Made by a program: the position numbers and the translations under genes. DNA of 64,000 nt, taken from the NCBI RefSeq assembly GCF_007994135.1, contig NZ_VLKF01000001.1, positions 2,356,001-2,420,000 of the forward strand, in the 5' to 3' direction. The notes beneath the pieces were generated by a model. The model did not search any database. It worked only from the letters and a program-made list of their open reading frames with translations, and was not told where the DNA came from. The stretch is from Modestobacter roseus (GTDB taxonomy: Bacteria > Actinomycetota > Actinomycetes > Mycobacteriales > Geodermatophilaceae). Shown in pieces: positions 43,222 to 52,425 of this stretch. How positions within the stretch are numbered: the first letter of the stretch is position 1; every line of letters starts with the position of its first letter.

Positions 43222-44970
43222 TCGAGCACGGAGAACACCGGAGACCGGACGCAGCAGGCCACCCCCGACGTCGAGGAGCACCCCGAGACGGCAGCGACCG
43301 CGGTCGCGCCGGTCGACGAAGGGCCCCTGGCCGCGACCCCGGACGCCGCCGTCCCCACCGGCGCCGCCGAGCAGGGTGAGGCGGTCCAGGAGACCCCGGC
43401 GGCACCCGACGCCGCCGCGGCTGAGGAGCCGTCGGTCGCGGTCGCCCCCGTCGACGAGGGCCCCCTGGCGGCCACCCCCGACGCCGCCGTCCCCACCGGC
43501 ACCGAGTCCCCCGCCCAGGCGGTGACCGACACCGCCGACACCCCGGCTGCCGAGGCCCCGGCCGCCGCAGAGACACCCGGCACCGAGACACCCGGCACCG
43601 AGACACCCGGCACCGAGACACCCAGCACCGAGACGCCGGCTGCCGGGACGCCCGGCGAGACCCCTGCCCCGGCGCCCAAGCCCGGCCGCAACCGGGGTCG
43701 TGGCCGTGGCCGCGGCGCCGGCGCCCCGGCCGCCGAGCCGCTGGTCGTCCCCGCCGTCACCCCCTCCGACCCGACCGAGTGGGGCCGGGTCGACGAGGAG
43801 GGGACCGTCTACGTGCGCACCGCCACCGGCGAGCGCCCCGTGGGCTCCTGGCAGGCCGGCGCGCCCGACGAGGGCCTGGCGCACTTCGGCCGGCGCTACG
43901 ACGACCTGGCCACCGAGGTGGCCCTGCTGGAGGCGCGGCTGGCCGCGCACACCGGAAACCCCAACGAGATCAAGACCAAGGCCGAGGAGCTCGCCGAGCA
44001 GATCCTCACCTCGGCCGCGGTCGGCGACCTGGACCACCTCGCACTGCGCGCCCGGGCGATCAGCAGCATGGCCGAGACCGCCGTCGCCGCGAACCGCCGG
44101 GAGCGGGCCGCCCAGCGCGCCGTCCTCGTCGAGCGCAAGGAGTCCCTCGCCGCCGAGGCCGAGCAGATCGGCGCGGAGTCCACGCAGTGGAAGGCCGCCG
44201 GCGACCGGCTCAAGGCCATCGTCGAGGAGTGGAAGACGATCAAGGGCATCGACCGCAAGACCGACGAGGCGCTGTGGCAGCGCTTCGCGGCCGCGCGGGA
44301 CGCCTTCGGTCGTCGCCGGGGTGCGCACTTCGCCGAGCTGGACAAGCAGCGGGGCGAGTCGCGGGCGGCCAAGCAGGAGCTCATCGCCGAGGCCGAGCGG
44401 CTGTCGACCTCCACCGAGTGGGGGCCGACCAGCGCCGCGATGCGCACCCTGATGGACCGCTGGAAGGCCGTGCCGCGGGTGGGCCGGGACACCGACGACG
44501 ACCTGTGGAAGAAGTTCCGGGCCGCCCAGGACGTGTTCTTCGCCGCCCGCACCGCCAACGACCAGGCGCGCAGCAGCGACGAGCTGGCCAACCAGCAGGC
44601 CAAGGAGGAGCTGCTCGCCGAGGCCGAGAAGCTCGACCCTTCCAACCGGGGCAACCAGAACGCGCTGCGCAAGATCCAGGAGCGCTACGACGCCATCGGG
44701 CACGTGCCCCGTGGCGCCATGCGGCAGCTCGAGGACCGGATGCGGGCCGTGGAGGAGAAGTTCCGGGGCGTCGCCGACGCCTCCCGCCCCCGGGTGCAGC
44801 CGGAGAACCCGCTGCTCACCTCGATGCGTGAGGCCGTCACCAAGGCCGAGGACCAGCTGGCCAAGGCCCAGGCCGCCGGCAACGCCAAGCGGATCAGCGA
44901 GGCGGAGGCCAACCTGGCCACCCGCCGCGAGTGGCTCGCCGAGGCCGAGAAGGCCGCCGGCCGCCGCTGA
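43219..44970 (+). CDS. DUF349-domain protein with repetitive N-terminus
   Basis: 583 residues from GTG 43219. Residues 1 to about 170 are disordered, with a duplicated block VAPVDEGPLAATPDAAVPTG and four TETPG-type repeats, followed by a basic RNRGRGRGRGAG stretch. The rest is helical, with three or so DUF349 repeats (WKTIKGIDRKTDEALWQRFAAARDAFGRRR; WKAVPRVGRDTDDDLWKKFRAAQDVFF). DUF349 proteins are long coiled-coil rods of unknown function in actinobacteria. A strong terminator follows. Confidence 0.85.
   Translation: MSSTENTGDRTQQATPDVEEHPETAATAVAPVDEGPLAATPDAAVPTGAAEQGEAVQETPAAPDAAAAEEPSVAVAPVDEGPLAATPDAAVPTGTESPAQAVTDTADTPAAEAPAAAETPGTETPGTETPGTETPSTETPAAGTPGETPAPAPKPGRNRGRGRGRGAGAPAAEPLVVPAVTPSDPTEWGRVDEEGTVYVRTATGERPVGSWQAGAPDEGLAHFGRRYDDLATEVALLEARLAAHTGNPNEIKTKAEELAEQILTSAAVGDLDHLALRARAISSMAETAVAANRRERAAQRAVLVERKESLAAEAEQIGAESTQWKAAGDRLKAIVEEWKTIKGIDRKTDEALWQRFAAARDAFGRRRGAHFAELDKQRGESRAAKQELIAEAERLSTSTEWGPTSAAMRTLMDRWKAVPRVGRDTDDDLWKKFRAAQDVFFAARTANDQARSSDELANQQAKEELLAEAEKLDPSNRGNQNALRKIQERYDAIGHVPRGAMRQLEDRMRAVEEKFRGVADASRPRVQPENPLLTSMREAVTKAEDQLAKAQAAGNAKRISEAEANLATRREWLAEAEKAAGRR
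43300..43500 (+). repeat. 63-bp in-frame duplication inside the DUF349 gene
   Basis: 43300-43362 and 43438-43500 encode the same 21 residues, AVAPVDEGPLAATPDAAVPTG, with mostly synonymous changes, which shows that the protein sequence has been kept. Confidence 0.75.
43570..43629 (+). repeat. Four tandem 15-bp repeats (ETPGT) in the DUF349 gene
   Basis: Unit GAGACACCCGGCACC repeated at 43570, 43585 and 43600, with one change at 43615. Length variation would stay in frame. Confidence 0.8.
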
Positions 44971-45008
44971 CCCCCACCCCGAGCCGCCGTCGGCCGGGGA
45001 GCACCGCC

Positions 45009-45049
45009 CCGAGGGCCCGTCCGTTCACCGGACGGGCCCTCGGTGTTTT
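45009..45049 (+). terminator. Intrinsic terminator of the DUF349 gene
   Basis: CCGAGGGCCCGTCCG (45009-45023) pairs perfectly with 45029-45043 around a 5-nt loop and is followed by TGTTTT. Confidence 0.85.
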
Positions 45050-45190
45050 CCGGAACGGTCGTGTAGCCCTGAGGTCGCCGGGTAGGTCGTGGACGACGGA
45101 ATGCGCCGCGCTGCATGCGTGCGCGCCCCTCCAGCTCACCCGGGCGTTCGGCACCTGCTGTTCGCCGCCCCCCAGGGAAGGAGCACCACC

Positions 45191-46333
45191 ATGAAGGCCA
45201 TCGTCTACCGAGGCCCCAAGAACGTCGCCGTCGAGGAGGTGCCGGACGCCACGATCCAGGCGCCCACCGACGCGGTCATCCGGATCACCACCACCAACAT
45301 CTGCGGGTCCGACCTGCACATGTACGAGGGCCGCACCTCCGTCGAGGAGGGCAAGGTCCTCGGCCACGAGAACATGGGCGTCGTCGAGGCCGTCGGCGAC
45401 GGCGTCGACCGGATCAAGGTCGGCGACCGCGTGTCGGTCCCGTTCAACATCGCCTGCGGCAGCTGCCGCAACTGCACCGAGGGCTGGACGTCGTTCTGCC
45501 TGCGCGCCAACCCCACCGAGGGGATGGACGGCGCGGCGTACGGCTACGCCAACATGGGCCCCTACGACGGCGGGCAGGCCGAGTACCTGCGCGTGCCGTG
45601 GGCGGACTTCAACCTGCTGCACCTGCCCGAGGGCAGCGAGCACGAGAACGACTTCACGATGCTCTCGGACATCTTCCCGACCGGCTGGCACGGCGTGGAG
45701 CTCTCCGGCTTCCAGGTCGGTGACCGGGTGGCGGTGTTCGGCGGCGGCCCGGTCGGGCTCATGGCCGCGCACAGCGCGATGATCCGCGGCGCCTCCGAGG
45801 TCTTCGTCGTCGACAAGGAGACCGACCGGTTGGCGCTGGCGGAGAAGTACGGGGCCACCCCGATCGACTTCAGCGCCGGCGACCCGGTGGAGCAGCTGAT
45901 GCAGGCCACCGGCGGGCGCGGCGTCGACCGTGGCGTCGAGGCGGTCGGCTACCAGGCGCACGACTCCGACGGCGAGGAGCACCCGGAGCTGGTGCTGGAC
46001 AACCTGGTGCAGGTCGTCCGCGCCACCGGTGGCATCGGCGTCGTCGGCGTCTACATGCCGGAGGACCCGGGCGCGGGCAGCGACCTGGCCAAGGAGGGCC
46101 GGATCCCCTGGCAGTTCGGCACCTTCTTCACCAAGGGCCAGTCGATGGGCACCGGGCAGGCGCCGGTCAAGCGCTACAACCGGCAGCTCCGTGACCTGAT
46201 CATCGACGGCAAGGCCAACCCCGGCTGGATCACCAGCCACGAGCTGGGTCTGGACCAGGCCGTCGAGGGCTACCAGCACTTCGACGACCGGGACAAGGGC
46301 TGGACCAAGGTCCTGCTGCACCCCGGCAGCTGA
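45191..46333 (+). CDS. Zinc-dependent alcohol dehydrogenase, glutathione-independent formaldehyde dehydrogenase type
   Basis: 380 residues from ATG 45191 with GGAAGGAG upstream. Catalytic zinc ligands Cys38 (ICGSD) and His59-Glu60 (GHENMG); structural zinc Cys89, Cys92, Cys95 and Cys103. Rossmann motif GGGPVGLMA followed by VVDKETDRL. The long C-terminal insert (VYMPEDPGAGSDLAKEGRIPWQFGTFFTKGQ) is typical of the FdhA-like formaldehyde dismutase/dehydrogenase branch. Monocistronic between two strong terminators. Mycothiol-dependent formaldehyde dehydrogenase is a different MDR branch, so substrate is inferred from sequence pattern only. Confidence 0.88.
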   Translation: MKAIVYRGPKNVAVEEVPDATIQAPTDAVIRITTTNICGSDLHMYEGRTSVEEGKVLGHENMGVVEAVGDGVDRIKVGDRVSVPFNIACGSCRNCTEGWTSFCLRANPTEGMDGAAYGYANMGPYDGGQAEYLRVPWADFNLLHLPEGSEHENDFTMLSDIFPTGWHGVELSGFQVGDRVAVFGGGPVGLMAAHSAMIRGASEVFVVDKETDRLALAEKYGATPIDFSAGDPVEQLMQATGGRGVDRGVEAVGYQAHDSDGEEHPELVLDNLVQVVRATGGIGVVGVYMPEDPGAGSDLAKEGRIPWQFGTFFTKGQSMGTGQAPVKRYNRQLRDLIIDGKANPGWITSHELGLDQAVEGYQHFDDRDKGWTKVLLHPGS

Positions 46334-46351
46334 CCCGTCGGCCGTGGGTTC

Positions 46352-46368
46352 GATCAGGTGACCTGATC
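46352..46368. repeat. 17-bp palindrome GATCAGGT-G-ACCTGATC
   Basis: Perfect dyad 18 bp after the formaldehyde dehydrogenase stop. A second GATCAGG...CCTGATC palindrome follows the terminator at 46415-46431, so the terminator is framed by two related dyads. Confidence 0.7.
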
Positions 46369-46372
46369 ACTG

Positions 46373-46414
46373 GGCGTCCCCCTGCACCAGCTTTGGTGCA
46401 GGGGGACGCCTTTT
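46373..46414 (+). terminator. Intrinsic terminator of the formaldehyde dehydrogenase gene
   Basis: GGCGTCCCCCTGCACCA (46373-46389) pairs with 46394-46410 around GCTT and is followed by TTTT. Confidence 0.9.
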
Positions 46415-46435
46415 GATCAGGGCACCTGATCAAAA
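46411..46435. terminator. Palindrome with T/A flanks, terminator facing miaB
   Basis: TTTTGATCAGG-GCA-CCTGATCAAAA is a perfect 11-bp inverted repeat ending in runs of T on both strands; it lies 23 bp beyond the miaB stop and would serve - strand transcripts. Confidence 0.7.
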
Positions 46436-46458
46436 GGCGCAGGGGTGAGGGCGCTGGC

Positions 46459-47922
46459 TCAGCCGCAGGCGGGAACGGCGGCGGGCAGCGGCGCGGGGAC
46501 GCCGATGCCCGGCATGCCCAGCGCGACGCCGGGCGTGGTGGGCCGGGTGCCCGCCTCGGCGGCGTCGCCGGCCCGGGTCCGGCGGTGCGAGAGCAGCGGG
46601 CCCTCGGCGACCAGGAAGTGCGGCTTGCCCTCGGTGACCACCGTCTCGACGACGTCGCCCGGGCGGACGCCGGCCGCCGCGTCGAAGTGCACCAGCCGGC
46701 CGTCGCGGGACCGCCCGGAGAGCCGGCCGCGAGCGGCGTCCTTGCTGCCCTCCCCCGCCGCGACCAGCAGCTCCACGCGGGTGCCGACGAGCGCCTTGTT
46801 CAGGTCCCAGCTGATCTCGTCCTGCAGCGCGGTGAGCCGCAGGTAGCGCTCCTGGACGACCTCCTTGGGCAGCTGGTCGGCCATCTCCGCGGCCGGGGTG
46901 CCCGGGCGCTTGGAGTACTGGAAGGTGAAGGCGCTGGCGAAGCGGGCCTCGCGGACGACGTGCAGCGTCTGCTCGAAGTCGGCCTCGGTCTCGCCCGGGA
47001 AGCCGACGATGATGTCGGTGGTGATCGCGGCGTCGGGCATCGCGGCCCGCACCCGGTCGATGATCCCCAGGTAGCGGTCCTGCCGGTAGCCACGGCGCAT
47101 CGCACGCAGCACCTCGTCGGAGCCGGACTGCAGCGGCATGTGCAGCTGGTGGCAGACCGCGGGGGTCTCGGCCATGGCGGAGATGACGTCGTCGGTGAAC
47201 TCGCGCGGGTGCGGGCTGGTGAAGCGCACCCGCTCCAGGCCCTCGATCGCGCCGGTGGCGCGCAGCAGGTCGGCGAAGGCCCCGCGGTCGCGGAACTCCA
47301 CCCCGTAGGCGTTCACGTTCTGGCCGAGCAGGGTCACCTCGAGCACGCCCTGGTCGACCAGCGCCTGCACCTCGGCCAGGATGTCCCCGGGACGGCGGTC
47401 CTTCTCCTTGCCACGCAGCGCCGGGACGATGCAGAACGTGCAGGTGTTGTTGCACCCGACGCTGATCGACACCCAGCCGGAGTGGGCGGAGTCCCGCTTG
47501 GCCGGCAGCGTGGACGGGAAGACCTCGAGCGCCTCGGCGATCTCGACCTGCGCCTCCTCGTTGTGCCGCGCCCGCTCCAGCAGCGCCGGCAGCGAGCCGA
47601 CGTTGTGCGTGCCGAAGACGACGTCGACCCAGGGGGCGCGCCGGACGATCTCGCCGCGGTCCTTCTGCGCCAGGCAACCGCCGACGGCGATCTGCATGCC
47701 GGGGTGGGCGTCCTTGACCGGGCGCAGGTGGCCGAGGTTGCCGTAGAGGCGGTTGTCGGCGTTCTCCCGGACCGCGCACGTGTTGAGCACGACGACGTCC
47801 GCGTCGGTGCCTTCCGGAGCTGCCGAGTACCCGGCCGACTCCAGCAGCCCGGACAGGCGCTCGGAGTCGTGCACGTTCATCTGGCAGCCGTAGGTGCGCA
47901 CGAGGTAGGTCTTGCCGTTCAC
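46459..47922 (-). CDS. miaB: tRNA-2-methylthio-N6-dimethylallyladenosine synthase
   Basis: 487 residues from GTG 47922, six bases after TACGAT (leaderless). Radical-SAM methylthiotransferase: N-terminal cluster cysteines in [14 protein letters not shown] and GGCLAQ; radical-SAM cluster [10 protein letters not shown]-terminal TRAM domain ([17 protein letters not shown]...). It adds the methylthio group to i6A37 of tRNA made by MiaA, encoded 4 kb upstream. The last 40 residues are a Pro/Ala-rich tail. Confidence 0.95.
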   Translation of the reverse strand: MNGKTYLVRTYGCQMNVHDSERLSGLLESAGYSAAPEGTDADVVVLNTCAVRENADNRLYGNLGHLRPVKDAHPGMQIAVGGCLAQKDRGEIVRRAPWVDVVFGTHNVGSLPALLERARHNEEAQVEIAEALEVFPSTLPAKRDSAHSGWVSISVGCNNTCTFCIVPALRGKEKDRRPGDILAEVQALVDQGVLEVTLLGQNVNAYGVEFRDRGAFADLLRATGAIEGLERVRFTSPHPREFTDDVISAMAETPAVCHQLHMPLQSGSDEVLRAMRRGYRQDRYLGIIDRVRAAMPDAAITTDIIVGFPGETEADFEQTLHVVREARFASAFTFQYSKRPGTPAAEMADQLPKEVVQERYLRLTALQDEISWDLNKALVGTRVELLVAAGEGSKDAARGRLSGRSRDGRLVHFDAAAGVRPGDVVETVVTEGKPHFLVAEGPLLSHRRTRAGDAAEAGTRPTTPGVALGMPGIGVPAPLPAAVPACG

Positions 47923-48042
47923 CACCGCATCGTACGGAGGACCGCGCCGGACCCGGTGCCCGCAGCCAGGTCCTGCGTTCGACCGACTCCGGAAGGTGAC
48001 CGGGACGACCCCCACCGGGTGAACTCCGGGCCCGCCGGCAGC

Positions 48043-48107
48043 TTCGTTACAGGTTCGTGATGGCTTCGCGACGTTCCTGCGGCGGGAGCCACCTAGGGTC
48101 ACCCGCT
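48043..48107 (+). promoter_or_regulatory. Phased TTCGY repeats and leaderless promoter of the glutamate-type importer
   Basis: TTCGT at 48043 and 48054 and TTCGC at 48065 recur every 11 bp, one helical turn, just upstream of TAGGGT (48094-48099), which lies eight bases before the GTG at 48108. Phased direct repeats suggest a binding site for an activator or a global nitrogen/carbon regulator; the protein is unknown. Confidence 0.35.
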
Positions 48108-48863
<756 letters not shown>

Positions 48864-48894
48864 TCCGCCGCACCACCGACGAGAGGACCCCCTC

Positions 48895-49785
48895 ATGCGC
48901 ATCACCCGCTACGCCGCTGGTCTCGCGGCCCTGGGCATCGTGCTCACCGGCTGCTCCAGCGAGGCCGGCAACCAGGCCGAGGAGGCCGCCGAGGGCACCG
49001 CCGAGGTCGCCGAGGACGTCGAGTTCGAGGCCGGGACGACCATGGCCGAGCTCGCCGAGGCGGGCTCGATGACCGTGGGCACGAAGTTCGACCAGCCCGG
49101 GTTCGGCCTGCTCAACCCCAGCGGCACCCCCGAGGGCTTCGACGTCGAGATCGCCAAGATCATCGCGGCCGAGATGGGCATCGCGGCCGAGGACATCGAG
49201 TGGACCGAGACGGTCTCGGCGAACCGGGAGCCGTTCATCGAGAACGGCCAGGTCGACATGGTCGTGGCCACCTACACGATCAACGACGCCCGCAAGGAGC
49301 GGATCGACTTCGCCGGCCCGTACTACGAGGCCGGGCAGGACATCATGGTCGCGGCGGGCAACCCGCTGGGCATCGAGGGCCCCGAGGACCTGGCCGGCAA
49401 GAACGTCTGCTCGGTCGAGGGCTCCACCCCGGCGGAGACGATCCGCACCGACTACCCCGAGGCGCAGCTGACGCTCTTCGACGTGTACTCCAAGTGCGCC
49501 GACGCCCTCACCAACGGCCAGGTCGACGCGGTCACCACCGACAACGTCATCCTGACCGGCCTGGTGGCCGGCAACCCCGACGGCTTCGAGCTGGTGGGCA
49601 ACCCGTTCACCGAGGAGCCCTACGGCATCGGCATCGAGAAGGGCGACCAGGAGTTCCGCGACTTCATCAACGACACCCTCGAGCAGGCGTACGAGGACGG
49701 CACCTGGGCCGCCGCCTGGGACCGCACCGCCGGTGCCATCAGCGACACCGAGGCCCCCGAGCCGCCGGACGTCGACCGCTACTGA
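48895..49785 (+). CDS. gluB: Glutamate-type substrate-binding lipoprotein (GluB type)
   Basis: 296 residues. Signal peptide with lipobox VLTGC (Cys at 20), then an acidic linker and the SBP_bac_3 fold: VGTKFDQPGFGLLNPSGTPEGFDVEIAKIIAAEMG, TYTINDARKERIDFAGPYYEAGQD. Binds an acidic or polar amino acid outside the membrane. A stem-loop just after the stop probably sets SBP above permease expression. Confidence 0.93.
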   Translation: MRITRYAAGLAALGIVLTGCSSEAGNQAEEAAEGTAEVAEDVEFEAGTTMAELAEAGSMTVGTKFDQPGFGLLNPSGTPEGFDVEIAKIIAAEMGIAAEDIEWTETVSANREPFIENGQVDMVVATYTINDARKERIDFAGPYYEAGQDIMVAAGNPLGIEGPEDLAGKNVCSVEGSTPAETIRTDYPEAQLTLFDVYSKCADALTNGQVDAVTTDNVILTGLVAGNPDGFELVGNPFTEEPYGIGIEKGDQEFRDFINDTLEQAYEDGTWAAAWDRTAGAISDTEAPEPPDVDRY

Positions 49786-49794
49786 CCGTTCCAT

Positions 49795-49833
49795 GACACC
49801 GCCGGGTGGGGTCAGCCCCCGCCCGGCGGTGTC
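49795..49833 (+). terminator. Intercistronic attenuating stem-loop between gluB and gluC
   Basis: GACACCGCCGGG (49795-49806) pairs perfectly with 49822-49833 across 15 nt, 10 bp after gluB. No T-tract: expected to protect the upstream mRNA or end part of the transcripts. Confidence 0.65.
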
Positions 49834-49862
49834 ACGCTCCCCCAGCCTCGAGAGGAGGCGCT

Positions 49863-50510
49863 GTGCAGTTCTTCGTCGACAACTTCCCGCTGCTGCGGGA
49901 CGCCTTCCTCACGACGCTGAGCCTGTCCCTGCTGGGCGGGCTGCTCGCCCTGGTGCTCGGCACGCTGCTCGCCGCGTTCCGGGTCAGCCCGATCCCCCCG
50001 CTGCGCGGGCTGTCCACCTTCTACGTGGAGACCTTCCGCAACACACCACTGACCGTGGTCTTCTTCTTCATCATCTTCGGGCTGCCGCAGATCGACTTCG
50101 CCCTCAGCTTCTACACCGGCTCGGTGCTCGCGGTGGGGCTCTACACCGCGGCCTTCGTCTGCGAGGCGGTGCGCTCGGGCATCAACGCGGTGAACCCCGG
50201 CCAGGCGGAGGCGTCCCGGGCCATCGGTCTCACCTTCGGCCAGTCGCTGCGGGAGGTCGTCCTCCCGCAGGCGTTCCGCACGGTGGTCCCACCGCTGGGG
50301 AACGTCTGGATCGCGATGGTGAAGAACACCTCGATCGCCGCCGGGTTCGCCGTCACCGAGCTCACCGCCTCGCTGCAGCGCCTCGCCAACGCCAACGCCG
50401 GTGAGCTGCTGCTGGTGCTGGTCGCCGTGGTCGCCGGGTACATGCTCATCACGGTGCCGTCCGCGATCGCGATCAACCACGTCGAGCGACGGGTGGCGAT
50501 CCTGCGATGA
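49863..50510 (+). CDS. gluC: Amino-acid ABC transporter permease (GluC type)
   Basis: 215 residues from GTG 49863 preceded by GAGAGGAGG. HisM-like fold with first helix FLTTLSLSLLGGLLALVLGTLLA, the ETFRNTPLTVVFFF motif and the EAA loop EASRAIGLTFGQSLREVVLPQAF. The stop overlaps the ATG of the second permease. Confidence 0.92.
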   Translation: MQFFVDNFPLLRDAFLTTLSLSLLGGLLALVLGTLLAAFRVSPIPPLRGLSTFYVETFRNTPLTVVFFFIIFGLPQIDFALSFYTGSVLAVGLYTAAFVCEAVRSGINAVNPGQAEASRAIGLTFGQSLREVVLPQAFRTVVPPLGNVWIAMVKNTSIAAGFAVTELTASLQRLANANAGELLLVLVAVVAGYMLITVPSAIAINHVERRVAILR

Positions 50511-51397
50511 GCACTCCCGTTCTCTTCGACGTCCCCGGCCCGAAGGCCAAGGCGCGGATCCGGATCGGCACCGTCGTCGGCGCGCTGCTCGTGCTCGCCG
50601 TCATCGCATTCGTGCTGGTCCGGCTGGCCGGCAACCAGCAGCTCGACCCGCAGCGCTGGTCGGTGCTCTTCGACCCCGCGAGCGGCGTGCCGCAGGCGCT
50701 GGGTGAGGCCCTGGTCAGCACGCTGCAGGTCGCCGCCGTCGGCATGGTGTTCGCCACCCTGCTCGGCCTGCTGCTCGCCGTCGGCCGGCTCTCCGACCAC
50801 CGCTGGGTGCGACTGCCGATCACCCTGCTGATCGAGTTCTTCCGCGCTGTGCCGCTGCTGGTGGTCATCTTCGCGCTGTACCTCGTGCTGCCCGGGTTCG
50901 GGATCCGGCTCAGCGCCTACGCCGCGCTGACCGGCGGCCTGGTGCTCTACAACATGGCGGTGCTGGCGGAGATCTTCCGGGCCGGCATCCTCTCGATCGA
51001 CAAGGGGCAACGGGAGGCCGCCTTCGGTCTCGGCCTGCGGAAGTCGCAGGTGATGACCCTCGTGCTGCTGCCCCAGGCGATCCGCCGGATGCTGCCGGTG
51101 CTCGTCGCCCAGCTGGTCGTGCTGCTCAAGGACAGCTCGCTGGGCTTCATCATCGGCTACTTCGAACTCCTCCGGCAGGCGCGCAGCCTGGTCGAGTTCT
51201 TCACCCCGCAGTTCGGCAACCAGTACACCTTCCAGCTCTACGTGGCCGCCGGGCTGATCTACATCCTGGTGAACGTGCTGCTCTCCCAGCTGGCCAAGTA
51301 CCTGGAGGGACGGACGAACCGCAGCAACCAGGCCGGCGGCGCTGCCGTGAAGGCGGAGCCGGCCGACCAGATGGGGGCCGGCGCCGGGGCCCCCTGA
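50507..51397 (+). CDS. gluD: Amino-acid ABC transporter permease (GluD type)
   Basis: 296 residues, four-base overlap with gluC. One extra N-terminal helix (about 25-43), then the HisM-type core with EFFRAVPLLVVIFALY and the EAA loop EAAFGLGLRKSQVMTLVLLPQAI. C-terminal tail cytoplasmic. A terminator follows. Confidence 0.92.
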   Translation: MSTPVLFDVPGPKAKARIRIGTVVGALLVLAVIAFVLVRLAGNQQLDPQRWSVLFDPASGVPQALGEALVSTLQVAAVGMVFATLLGLLLAVGRLSDHRWVRLPITLLIEFFRAVPLLVVIFALYLVLPGFGIRLSAYAALTGGLVLYNMAVLAEIFRAGILSIDKGQREAAFGLGLRKSQVMTLVLLPQAIRRMLPVLVAQLVVLLKDSSLGFIIGYFELLRQARSLVEFFTPQFGNQYTFQLYVAAGLIYILVNVLLSQLAKYLEGRTNRSNQAGGAAVKAEPADQMGAGAGAP

Positions 51398-51403
51398 CCC
51401 CAG

Positions 51404-51438
51404 CCCCTGCACCACCTTCCGGGGAGGCGGTGCAGGGG
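51404..51438 (+). terminator. Terminator of the gluABCD operon
   Basis: CCCCTGCACC (51404-51413) pairs with GGTGCAGGGG (51429-51438); the interior CCTTCC/GGAGG extends the stem with one mismatch. It begins 7 nt after the stop. The stem shares CCCCTGCACCA with the terminator at 46373. Confidence 0.7.
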
Positions 51439-51564
51439 TGCAGGACCCGCGTGCCGCCCGTACTGTCGACCAGCGTCGTCCCGGGCCGGACCGGCTCTGG
51501 CCGTCGCAGCGGACGGGTGGGCCGGTGCAACGCCGCGCTCCCCGCGGACTCGACGAGGAGTCGC

Positions 51565-52350
51565 ATGGCAATGGCGCCATCACGGCCTGAGTTCCCGGTC
51601 GACGGTCCGGTCTCGGGCCTGCTCGACCACCTGATCACGGTCAGCGGCCGGGCGCTGGGGGCGGGAGCAGGCAGCATCTCGCTCGTCGACGGCTCCCGGG
51701 ACCGTTACGCCAAGCTCGCCGAGCGCGGCACGTCCTGCCAGCTGGGCGGCAGCTTCCCGCTCGACGAGGGGGTCACCGGCCGGGTGGTGGCCCGGCGACG
51801 CCCCGTCGTGCTCGCGGCCTACGGCGAGATCGGCGCCGGGCACCTGGCCGCCGACGGGGCGGCCCGCGCCGGTTCCGTCGTCGCCGTGCCGCTCTGGTGG
51901 CGCGGTGAGGTGGTGGGCGCGAACGTCGTCTTCGCCTGCCGGCCCCGCCGCTTCACCACGGCCGAGGTCGACGAGCTCGAGCTGCTCACCCAGGCCGCGG
52001 TGCCCCGCCTGGTCCGCGCCGGGGTCGATGACGCCTCCCTCTGCCACCTGATCCGCCGGCAGGACGCGGGCGACCGTCCGGAGTGCGACGAGGCCGCCGC
52101 ATCACCGCTGACCCGGCGGGAGCGGGAGACCGTCGCCCTGCTCGCCCGCGGCTTCAGCAACCGGCAGGTGGCCACTGCCCTGGTGCTCTCCCCCAAGACG
52201 GTCGAGAAGCACGTGGCCGCGGTGCTGCGCAAGACCGGGACCGGCAGCCGCACCGCGGCGGTGATGGCTGCGCTGGCCCAGGGCTGGGTGCTGCCCGCGC
52301 CGGCCCGCCGACCAGGGCCGGGACGCACAACTGGGGGAAACACCCCATAG
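51565..52350 (+). CDS. GAF-domain LuxR-family transcriptional regulator
   Basis: 261 residues from ATG 51565 (GAGGAG four bases upstream; ATG 51571 also possible). GAF domain at about 20-155 (LLDHLITVSGRALGAGAGSISLVDG ... EGVTGRVVARRRPVVL). LuxR helix-turn-helix at about 190-250: PLTRRERETVALLARGFSNRQVATAL and VLSPKTVEKHVAAVLRKTG. No receiver domain. It lies 75 bp upstream of the aldolase-Dha operon on the same strand and probably regulates it; the effector is unknown. Confidence 0.85.
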   Translation: MAMAPSRPEFPVDGPVSGLLDHLITVSGRALGAGAGSISLVDGSRDRYAKLAERGTSCQLGGSFPLDEGVTGRVVARRRPVVLAAYGEIGAGHLAADGAARAGSVVAVPLWWRGEVVGANVVFACRPRRFTTAEVDELELLTQAAVPRLVRAGVDDASLCHLIRRQDAGDRPECDEAAASPLTRRERETVALLARGFSNRQVATALVLSPKTVEKHVAAVLRKTGTGSRTAAVMAALAQGWVLPAPARRPGPGRTTGGNTP

Positions 52351-52425
52351 AACTGTTGCGCACGTCACGGTCTACTCCGGGGACACAGCTGGCAGCCCGG
52401 CCCGACCGACAGCGCAGGAGCGTCC

